Shown here piece after piece: positions 1 through 5,403 of a stretch of 6,433 nt of DNA; position 1 is the first letter of the stretch; every line of letters starts with the position of its first letter. Location: the NCBI GenBank assembly GCA_963640685.1, contig CAVIAA010000042.1:1-6433 (forward strand), written 5' to 3'. This stretch comes from SFEL01 sp963640685. GTDB taxonomy: Bacteria > Bacillota > Clostridia > Christensenellales > CAG-138. Under the pieces are notes generated by a model that was given only the letters and a program-made list of their open reading frames with translations, did no database searches and was not told the origin of the DNA. A program made the translations under genes and the position numbers.

Positions 1-121
1 ACGTTTTGGGTTAGATTCGATAGAGTTTGAATAAGGGAGTGAGTACGCTTTAAGAAAATGCCTGATTATATACGATACGGCGGATTTTGTCGAGAGGTTC
101 TTGGGTTTTTCGCACCACACG

Positions 122-149
122 TTGACACGCAAAGGCTATCGGTTATAAT
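122..149 (+). promoter_or_regulatory. Sigma-A promoter of the pentapeptide-repeat gene
   Basis: The -35 box TTGACA (122-127) and the -10 box TATAAT (144-149) both match consensus exactly, separated by 16 nt. Transcription should start near 156, giving a 5' leader of only about 30 nt. The spacer is one base shorter than the optimum of 17, but the promoter still looks strong. No operator-like inverted repeat overlaps it. Bases 1-121 upstream are AT-rich with stops in all three forward frames; frame 2 stays open only to a TAA at 32-34, too short to assign as the end of a gene. Confidence 0.85.
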
Positions 150-185
150 TATAAACAGCAGCTATACGAAAGGAAGGAATTTTGT

Positions 186-884
186 ATGGAGGGGCTGACG
201 AAAGAGGAGTTTTTGCAAAGGCTCGGGCAGGTGAGGGAGAGCGGGGGCGATATGCAGTCGCTCTGCCTTGAAAACGAGGATATATCGAGGACGGACTTTT
301 CGGGGCTGGACTGCCAATGGTGGAGCATGAAAAACGTTAGGCTGGATGGCTGCAATTTTACGGGCGGAACGATTGCAAACGGAAAATTTGAATCATGCAG
401 CTTTGTAGGCGCCTGCTTTAAGGACGCAAGCCTTGAGGGGGCAGACCTTCGCGGCGCGGATTTGACAAACATTGACCTGCGCGGCGGAAACGTTTACTGC
501 GCATGGCTGGAGGAGGCAAAGCTCGACGGTATAATTTCGGACGAAAACACGAAGTATTTCCGCCTGCGCTGCCCGGAAAAGGGGGCGTTCATCGCCTATA
601 AAAAGTGCTATGAAAACAGGGTCGTGATGCTGCTGATTCCGGCAGATGCAAAAAGGGTATCCGCAACGAACAACGCCTGCCGCTGCAACAAGGCAAAGGT
701 GCTGACGATAACCAGCTTTGACTTTACCCAAAGCTACGACTGGGCGATATCGACAGTTGACGAAAACTTCATATATAAAAAGGGCGAATGGATGTATCCC
801 GACAGGTTTACGGAGAACCGCTGGGTGGAATCCACCTACGGAATACACTTCTGGATGAGCCGGGAGGAAGCGATCGCATATTAG
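186..884 (+). CDS. Pentapeptide-repeat protein with conserved C-terminal domain
   Basis: A 232-residue soluble protein with no signal peptide or membrane segment. Residues 1-29 form a short charged N-terminus. Residues 30-115 are pentapeptide repeats of the A(D/N)LxX type, clearest around 80-100 (ASLEGADLRGADLTNIDL), which should fold into a right-handed quadrilateral beta-helix. Residues 116-232 form a second domain with a YKK strand near 138, a C-R-C-N-K-A-K-V-L stretch at 165-173, and a terminal NRW(x6)GIHFW(x)SREEA block at 211-229. From memory this resembles the C-terminal domain called DUF5758 in phage and bacterial pentapeptide proteins; that name should be checked. The start is secure: AGGAAGGA (171-178) lies 7 nt before the ATG, behind a consensus promoter. 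It is probably a single-gene unit, since a terminator follows. Function is unknown; pentapeptide proteins range from DNA mimics to scaffolds. Arginine is often AGG and glycine GGG, unlike the rnf genes. Confidence 0.88.
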   Translation: MEGLTKEEFLQRLGQVRESGGDMQSLCLENEDISRTDFSGLDCQWWSMKNVRLDGCNFTGGTIANGKFESCSFVGACFKDASLEGADLRGADLTNIDLRGGNVYCAWLEEAKLDGIISDENTKYFRLRCPEKGAFIAYKKCYENRVVMLLIPADAKRVSATNNACRCNKAKVLTITSFDFTQSYDWAISTVDENFIYKKGEWMYPDRFTENRWVESTYGIHFWMSREEAIAY

Positions 885-912
885 GGCGATAAAAAAGCGC
901 GCTTTTGCATAT

Positions 913-945
913 ACTCTGCCTATGAAAAGGGCGGAGTGTTTTTTT
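913..945 (+). terminator. Intrinsic terminator after the pentapeptide gene
   Basis: Bases 913-920 (ACTCTGCC) pair with 930-937 (GGCGGAGT) to form an 8-bp stem with one G-U pair and a 9-nt loop. The run of seven T at 939-945 follows after a single G. The start codon of the next gene (922-924) sits in the loop and its first codons lie in the 3' arm. A smaller palindrome, AAAAGCGCGCTTTT (893-906), lies just upstream. Confidence 0.7.
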
Positions 946-1296
946 AGGAAAAACGGGCGGGAGCTGCTCTCCGGGCTTCTAAGCGGGCTATGCGGCGGGC
1001 TGTTCGGCGCGGGCGGCGGGGCAATCGCGGTGCTGGCGCTGGAGCGCTTCTGCGGCTACGATGAAAAAGAGGCGCACGCGGCGGCGATAAGCATTATGCT
1101 GCCTATAACGGCTGTAAGCGCCGCGGTGTACTGCGCGCTGGGCGGCGTGAGCTGGGAAACGCTGCTTTTTGCGGCGCCCGGGGCGGCGCTGGGCGGGCTG
1201 CTCGGCGCAAGGCTGACGGGGAAAATAAGCGCGGTGGCGCTGAACAGGCTCTTTGCAGCCGCAATGCTTGCCTCCGGCGTGTGGATGCTGCTGTGA
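922..1296 (+). CDS. TauE/SafE-family half-size membrane protein (N-terminal repeat)
   Basis: A 124-residue, very hydrophobic protein with about four predicted membrane segments (near 15-40, 53-74, 81-96 and 103-124). The glycine-rich GAGGG at 29-33 in the first segment is the signature of the TauE/SafE (sulfite exporter-like) family, whose members export or import small sulfur-containing or organic anions. Full-length members are about 250-270 residues with two such repeats; this is one repeat, and the next gene is the other. The start is uncertain. ATG 922 fits a KR-rich N-terminus but has no Shine-Dalgarno site and lies in the loop of a terminator. The only later in-frame options near the first membrane segment are CTG codons around 964. 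No clear promoter of its own is visible, so expression may depend on readthrough or an unrecognised promoter. The substrate cannot be told from sequence. Confidence 0.75.
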   Translation: MKRAECFFRKNGRELLSGLLSGLCGGLFGAGGGAIAVLALERFCGYDEKEAHAAAISIMLPITAVSAAVYCALGGVSWETLLFAAPGAALGGLLGARLTGKISAVALNRLFAAAMLASGVWMLL

Positions 1297-1673
1297 GGGG
1301 GCTGCTGCTTGCGCTGATAGGCGCTGCTTCCGGCGCTGCGGCGGGAATGGGGCTCGGTGGCGGAACGCTGCTCATACCGGCGCTGACGCTGCTTTTCGGC
1401 CTCGGTCAGCGGCAGGCGCAGGGGGTGAATATGCTGTCCTTCCTGCCCTCCGCAGCCGCTGCGCTGTTCATACACGCAAGGGCGGGGCGGCTGAATTTCA
1501 GGGCCTGCCTGCCGGTCGTGCTCGGCGGGGCGGCAGGCGCCGCGCTCGGTGCGCTCGCTTCAGAGCTCATCGGCGGAGAGCTGCTGAAAAAAGGCTTCGG
1601 TTATTTTTTAACGATATTGTCCATTATTCAGCTCGGAAAAACCGCCAAAAAGGGCAAGTTTGATAGAAATTAG
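1293..1673 (+). CDS. TauE/SafE-family half-size membrane protein (C-terminal repeat)
   Basis: A 126-residue hydrophobic protein with three to four predicted membrane segments and a basic tail. Residues 18-29 (GMGLGGGTLLIP) carry the family's glycine-rich motif, and QGVNMLSFLP (43-52) resembles the conserved Q-G-x-N-L-L-S-F-L-P stretch of TauE/SafE proteins. GTG 1293 is chosen as the start because it forms a GTGA overlap with the stop of the preceding gene (TGA 1294-1296), typical of translational coupling. An in-frame GTG at 1281 would add four residues and is the alternative. Shine-Dalgarno support is weak for both, which fits re-initiation by ribosomes finishing the upstream gene. The pair probably forms a heteromeric transporter equal to one full TauE/SafE protein. 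The substrate is unknown. No convincing terminator follows the stop codon. Confidence 0.78.
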   Translation: MRGLLLALIGAASGAAAGMGLGGGTLLIPALTLLFGLGQRQAQGVNMLSFLPSAAAALFIHARAGRLNFRACLPVVLGGAAGAALGALASELIGGELLKKGFGYFLTILSIIQLGKTAKKGKFDRN

Positions 1674-1703
1674 ACGGATTTTATCAATAAAAAAACGGAT
1701 TTT
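1674..1703 (+). repeat. Direct repeat ACGGATTTT upstream of the rnf promoter
   Basis: The 9-mer ACGGATTTT occurs at 1674-1682 and again at 1695-1703, exactly 21 bp apart, which is two helical turns, with an A-rich tract between them. The copies lie roughly 80 to 50 bp upstream of the predicted rnf transcription start. This could be an activator site or simply AT-rich coincidence. Confidence 0.35.
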
Positions 1704-1738
1704 TGGGAAACATTTATACTGCTTTTTGTAAACTTATA

Positions 1739-1747
1739 TGCTATAAT
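1739..1747 (+). promoter_or_regulatory. Extended -10 promoter of the rnf operon
   Basis: TGCTATAAT (1739-1747) is a perfect extended -10 element (TGnTATAAT). No good -35 box lies at the right distance; the hexamer 17 nt upstream is CTGCTT, but extended -10 promoters often need none. An A/T-rich stretch further upstream could act as an UP element. The predicted start near 1754 leaves an untranslated leader of about 120 nt before rnfC. Confidence 0.65.
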
Positions 1748-1753
1748 ACTCTC

Positions 1754-1878
1754 TGGTTACAAATAGTTAGTCATTGCCGGGCAGCCCTGGTGCCGTCACT
1801 TCTGCAAAGGCACGCTTCAGAGATGTCTGCTGCTTGGCGTGTAAAGCTGTTGAAAAATATGAAAGGCAGGTGTTGGCT
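1754..1878 (+). promoter_or_regulatory. Possible structured 5' leader of the rnf operon
   Basis: The leader is GC-richer than the promoter region and can form several short helices: CCGGG/CCC-GG (1777-1790, one bulge), TGCC/GGCA (1791-1794 with 1809-1812, 14-nt loop), CACGC/GCGTG (1811-1815 with 1837-1841) enclosing CAGA/TCTG (1818-1821 with 1826-1829). Competing pairings exist, for example GGGCAGC (1779-1785) with GCTGCTT (1829-1835). GCAAAG (1804-1809) is complementary to CTTTGC (1877-1882), which overlaps the proposed rnfC start. I do not recognise it as a named riboswitch, and no fold was computed. It could also be an unstructured leader. Confidence 0.4.
1861..1872 (+). promoter_or_regulatory. 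Ribosome binding site that sets the rnfC start
   Basis: GAAAGGCAGGTG matches the anti-Shine-Dalgarno complement GAAAGGAGGTG apart from one inserted C. Measured from the AGG at 1868-1870, TTG 1879 lies 8 nt downstream; measured from AAAGG (1862-1866), TTG 1873 lies 6 nt downstream. GTG 1870 overlaps the site and is unlikely. Confidence 0.6.
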
Positions 1879-3210
1879 TTGCCAAAGCATTCCTTCAAGG
1901 GCGGCGTGCATCCTCTGCACGACCAGCATGAGGGCAAGACATCAACAAGCGGTCTTCCCATACGAGAGTATATCCCGGAAAGTGTGGATATCCCCATGTC
2001 CATGAGCATCGGCGCTCCCGCAGCGCCCTGCGTAAAGGTCGGGGACCATGTTAAGCTGGGGCAGAAGATCGCGGACGCGGCCGGTTTTGTCAGTTTGCCG
2101 GTTCACGCGAGCGTTTCCGGTGAGGTCACCGCAATAGGCACAAAGGTGCTTCTGTTGGGCGGCCCAACCACCATCATCACCATCAAGAACGACTTTCAGG
2201 ATGAATGGACCGAGCTTGAGCCTCTGGGCAGCGTCGAGGAGTGCGACCCTGCAAAGGTGGTTCCGGCGATTCAGGCTGCGGGCATCTGCGGCATGGGCGG
2301 CGCGACCTTCCCGACCCACGTTAAGCTCACCGTGGGCGAGGGCAAGTATTGCGATACCATAATCCTCAACGGCGCAGAGTGCGAAACGCACGTCACCTGC
2401 GACCATCGCCTTATGCTCGAGGAATCCGAGCGCATAGTGGACGGCCTTCGTGCGGTCATGCGCGCGCTCGGCGTTAAGCGCGGCGTTATCGGCATTGAGG
2501 ACAACAAGCCGGACGCCATAGCCGCAATGCAGAAGGCGGCGGAGGGGCGCGAGGGAGTAGAGGTGATGCCTCTGTTCACCAAGTACCCGCAGGGCTCTGA
2601 AAAGCAGCTCATCTACTCCGTTACCGGAAGAGAAGTACCCAGCAAGAAGCTGCCGCTGGACGCCCATGTTATAGTCATAAACGTCGGCACCGCCAAGGCG
2701 ATAGCCGATGCAGTTATAGAGGGCAAGCCCCTCATCAGCCGCGTTACAACGGTCAAGGGCTGCGTAAAGGAGCCCGCAAACCTCCGTCTCCGCATGGGCA
2801 CCATAATTGCCGACGTCATCGGCGAGTGCGGCGGATATACCGAGGAAGCCGGAAAGATCGTCATGGGCGGCTGCATGACCGGCCTCTGCGCCCCGAACGA
2901 TCAGGTAGTGATAATGAAGGGCAGCAACGGCGTGCTGGTATTCAACGAAAAGGACGCCCAGAGCTACGAGGAGAACCCCTGCATACGCTGCGGCCGCTGC
3001 GTTGAAGCCTGCCCGATAGGCCTCAACCCCTACCTCATGAAGCACCTTTGCGACAAGGGCGACCTCAAGGGCGCGGAAGCGAACAACGTAATGGAGTGCA
3101 TCGTATGCGGAAGCTGCTCCTATGTATGCCCCGCAAAGCGCTGGCTAACCGCCTCCTTCAAGAACACTAAAGACGCTATCATGCGGGAAGCAAGGAGGGC
3201 AAAGAAATAA
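1879..3210 (+). CDS. rnfC: Rnf complex subunit C, NAD(H)- and Fe-S-binding
   Basis: RnfC is the peripheral subunit that exchanges electrons with NAD(H), using FMN and two [4Fe-4S] clusters. From TTG 1879 the protein is 443 residues, the usual clostridial size. It opens with HSFKGGVHP, the family's N-terminal signature. GMGGATFPTH (138-147) is part of the nucleotide/flavin-binding fold shared with the NuoF family. The two cluster motifs are C368-C371-C374-C378 (CIRCGRCVEACP) and C407-C410-C413-C417 (CIVCGSCSYVCP). NGAECETHVTCDHRLM corresponds to a conserved block that usually reads NGAECEPYLT, a mild variation. The frame is open back to TTG 1774, but those residues do not look like RnfC and the good ribosome site lies later. 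TTG 1873 (two residues longer) is the alternative. It is first in the operon and shares one base with rnfD (TAATG). Confidence 0.93.
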   Translation: MPKHSFKGGVHPLHDQHEGKTSTSGLPIREYIPESVDIPMSMSIGAPAAPCVKVGDHVKLGQKIADAAGFVSLPVHASVSGEVTAIGTKVLLLGGPTTIITIKNDFQDEWTELEPLGSVEECDPAKVVPAIQAAGICGMGGATFPTHVKLTVGEGKYCDTIILNGAECETHVTCDHRLMLEESERIVDGLRAVMRALGVKRGVIGIEDNKPDAIAAMQKAAEGREGVEVMPLFTKYPQGSEKQLIYSVTGREVPSKKLPLDAHVIVINVGTAKAIADAVIEGKPLISRVTTVKGCVKEPANLRLRMGTIIADVIGECGGYTEEAGKIVMGGCMTGLCAPNDQVVIMKGSNGVLVFNEKDAQSYEENPCIRCGRCVEACPIGLNPYLMKHLCDKGDLKGAEANNVMECIVCGSCSYVCPAKRWLTASFKNTKDAIMREARRAKK

Positions 3211-4151
3211 TGAGTCTTCACGTTTCAAGCGCACCCCATGTCCACAGCAAGGACACTACGCAGTCCATAATGAGGGACGTGCTCATAGCACTGCTCCCGA
3301 CGACCTTAATGGGCATATACTGCTTCGGCCTCAACGCCGCGCTGCTCTGCATAGTCGGCATTGCGGTGGCCGTGCTCGCCGAGTATGCCTACCAGAAGCT
3401 GACCCACCAGAAGGTTCGCATATGCGACCTCTCCGCTGCGGTCACTGGCCTTATACTGGCGCTCAACCTGCCCGGCAACGCCCCCTGGTGGCTCGCCGCC
3501 GTCGGCAGTGCGATATCCGTAGTGCTGGTCAAGCAGCTCTTTGGCGGCATCGGCGATAACTTCATGAACCCCGCCCTGACCGCCCGCGGCATACTGCTGG
3601 CCTCCTGGCCGGTAAGGATGACCGCATGGTACCTGCCCACCTTCTGCAAGGGCGTTGACGCCGTTTCCTCAGCAACAGTGCTGGGCGGCTATGAGGCTTC
3701 CCTGTTCGATATGTTCATAGGCTTCATACCCGGCACCATCGGCGAGGTAAGCAAGGCCGCCATTCTCGTAGGCTTTGTATATCTGCTCGTCCGCAAGGTG
3801 ATAAGCTGGCGCATCCCCGTCGTATTCGTAGGCAGCTTTGCGATACTCGCCGCCATATTCAAGATGGATCAGGACGTTCTGACCTCCGTCCTCTCCGGCG
3901 GCCTGCTCTTCGGCGCCGTGTTTATGGCGACCGACTACACCACAAGCCCGATGACCGAGCTTGGTCAGTACATATACGCCGTGGGCTGCGGCCTCATTCT
4001 GGCAGTCATCCGCAAATGGGGCAGCTACACCGAGGGCGTTACCTATGCCATACTGGTCATGAACATCGTAACTCCCCTTATAGACAAGTTCGTCAAGATA
4101 AGGGTATATGGCCAGGAAAAGGCAAAGAAGGAGGTAAAGGCAAATGTCTAA
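3210..4151 (+). CDS. rnfD: Rnf complex subunit D, membrane subunit with covalent FMN
   Basis: RnfD (313 residues) is a polytopic membrane protein related to NqrB, part of the ion-translocating core. It opens with a soluble HVSSAPHVHSKDTT segment typical of RnfD, followed by about eight to nine hydrophobic segments. The flavin attachment motif is D150-A-V-S-S-A-T156; FMN should be linked through a phosphoester bond to Thr156 by an ApbE-type flavin transferase, which is not encoded here. The family consensus usually has Gly where Ser154 stands, but that position tolerates change. AAGGAGGG (3192-3199) lies 10 nt before the ATG, which overlaps the rnfC stop by one base. The 3' end overlaps rnfE by 8 nt, leaving no space for rnfG, which normally follows. 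The C-terminal tail is short and basic with no fused domain. Confidence 0.95.
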   Translation: MSLHVSSAPHVHSKDTTQSIMRDVLIALLPTTLMGIYCFGLNAALLCIVGIAVAVLAEYAYQKLTHQKVRICDLSAAVTGLILALNLPGNAPWWLAAVGSAISVVLVKQLFGGIGDNFMNPALTARGILLASWPVRMTAWYLPTFCKGVDAVSSATVLGGYEASLFDMFIGFIPGTIGEVSKAAILVGFVYLLVRKVISWRIPVVFVGSFAILAAIFKMDQDVLTSVLSGGLLFGAVFMATDYTTSPMTELGQYIYAVGCGLILAVIRKWGSYTEGVTYAILVMNIVTPLIDKFVKIRVYGQEKAKKEVKANV

Positions 4152-4782
4152 AAGCGATAAGCCAAAGCTCAGCAGCGTTTTTCTTAACGGCATAATCACC
4201 GAGAACCCGACCTTCCGTCTGGTTCTCGGAACCTGCCCCACCATTGCAACGACCACCAGCGTCGTAAACGCCGTGGGCATGGGCGCAGCCGTTACCTTCG
4301 TGCTGATAGGCTCCAACTTCGTTATATCCCTGCTCAGGAACTTTATTCCCGATAAGGTTCGTATCCCCTGCTTCATAGTGGTCATCTGCACCTTCGTTAC
4401 AATCGTGCAGCTGCTACTGCAGGCCTACGTTCCAAGCCTCTACGCCAGCCTCGGTATGTTCATACCGCTGATAGTCGTTAACTGCATAATCCTTGCTCGT
4501 GCGGAAGCCTTCGCAAGCAAGAACGGCCCCGCCGCCTCCGCAGTTGACGGACTCGGCATGGGCGTTGGCTTCACCCTTGCCATTTCCATAATAGCGACCG
4601 TGCGCGAGCTGCTCGGCACCGGCTGCTTTGCCGGAATCAACCTTCTCGGCGCGGGCTATGAGCCGATGCTCATAACCACAATGGCTCCCGGCGGCTTTAT
4701 GATATTCGGCCTCACGCTCGGCGTGGCCAACCTCATCATAAAGAGCGTTGAAAAGAAAAAGAAAGCAAAGGAGGCCGCGTAA
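4144..4782 (+). CDS. rnfE: Rnf complex subunit E, membrane core
   Basis: RnfE (212 residues) is a six-helix membrane protein related to NqrD. It pairs with RnfA in inverted topology and the two hold a [2Fe-2S] cluster in the middle of the membrane. The N-terminal cytoplasmic stretch NGIITENPTFRLVLGTCP and the later PLIVVNCIILARAEAFA are family signatures. C31 (GTCP) and C114 (VNCI) are the expected cluster ligands. The lysine-rich C-terminus (KKKKAKEAA) is cytoplasmic. The start is well defined by AAGGAGGT (4128-4135) 8 nt upstream, inside the end of rnfD. It is told apart from RnfA by the longer N-terminus and the NPTF-LGTCP motif. In the usual gene order its upstream neighbour would be rnfG; here it is rnfD. 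Confidence 0.94.
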   Translation: MSKSDKPKLSSVFLNGIITENPTFRLVLGTCPTIATTTSVVNAVGMGAAVTFVLIGSNFVISLLRNFIPDKVRIPCFIVVICTFVTIVQLLLQAYVPSLYASLGMFIPLIVVNCIILARAEAFASKNGPAASAVDGLGMGVGFTLAISIIATVRELLGTGCFAGINLLGAGYEPMLITTMAPGGFMIFGLTLGVANLIIKSVEKKKKAKEAA

Positions 4783-5385
4783 ATGACTCCTGTAATGCAA
4801 ACCAACAGCTGCGGCAACGTTCTGCTCTTCTTCGTGAGCTGCGTTCTCAGCCATAACTTCATCTTCTCCCGCTTCCTCGGCTGCTGCCCCTTCCTGGGCG
4901 TATCCAACAAGGTCGAGACCGCGGCCGGCATGGGTCTTGCCGTTACCTTCGTAATGGGCCTTGCCTCGCTGTTCACCTCCGCCGTTTACCAGTATGTACT
5001 GTATCCCCTCCAGCTCACCTATCTGGACACCATCAGCTTCATACTGATAATCGCAGGTCTTGTTCAGTTCGTTGAGATGTTCCTCAAGAAGTCCAGCCCC
5101 TCGCTGTACAAATCGCTGGGCATCTACCTCCCCCTGATAACCACCAACTGCGCCGTTCTCGGCGTTGCAACGCTGAACACCAGCGCGCAGTATGACGTTC
5201 TTTCCGCCGTTCTCAACGGCGTGTTCGGCGCCCTCGGCTTCCTGCTTGCCATAACCCTTATGGCCGGCGTTCGCGAGCGGCTGGAGACCTCGCACATACC
5301 TGAGCAGTTCAAGGGCTTCCCGATCGGCCTGTTTATGGCCGGCCTTATGTCGGTTGCCTTCATGGGCTTCAACGGCCTTGTGTAA
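4783..5385 (+). CDS. rnfA: Rnf complex subunit A, membrane core
   Basis: RnfA (200 residues) is a six-helix membrane protein related to NqrE and the inverted partner of RnfE. The segment LSHNFIFSRFLGCCPFLGVS is the RnfA hallmark (commonly NNFVLSRFLGICPFLGVS), and PLITTNCAVLGVA supplies the second cysteine. C35 and C123 are the expected ligands of the [2Fe-2S] cluster shared with RnfE; C34 next to C35 is an extra cysteine where isoleucine is common. The N-terminus is several residues longer than in most family members; Met5 is an alternative start. ATG 4783 is preferred because AAAGGAGG (4767-4774) lies 8 nt upstream. The gene starts immediately after the rnfE stop codon. Confidence 0.95.
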   Translation: MTPVMQTNSCGNVLLFFVSCVLSHNFIFSRFLGCCPFLGVSNKVETAAGMGLAVTFVMGLASLFTSAVYQYVLYPLQLTYLDTISFILIIAGLVQFVEMFLKKSSPSLYKSLGIYLPLITTNCAVLGVATLNTSAQYDVLSAVLNGVFGALGFLLAITLMAGVRERLETSHIPEQFKGFPIGLFMAGLMSVAFMGFNGLV

Positions 5386-5403
5386 GCAGAAAGGAGAACA
5401 TAG

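Noticed and set aside
1674..1710. Terminator after the second TauE/SafE gene
   Set aside because: T-runs are present, but only A-T pairing with no GC stem is possible.
1726..1747. Rex (redox repressor) operator near the -10 box
   Set aside because: TTGTAAA resembles one half-site, but the matching inverted half (TTAACAA-like) is absent at the required distance.
1774..1878. N-terminal extension of RnfC from TTG 1774
   Set aside because: The extra residues do not resemble RnfC, the family begins near the HSFKGGVHP motif, and a good ribosome site lies at 1861-1872.
1703..2005. Forward 100-codon frame across the rnf promoter and leader
   Set aside because: It starts upstream of the promoter, runs out of frame into conserved rnfC sequence, and lacks a ribosome site; the internal ATG at 1859 has none either.
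1942..3045. Minus-strand open frame of 367 codons opposite rnfC
   Set aside because: It is a shadow of rnfC, with no plausible ribosome site or recognisable domain.
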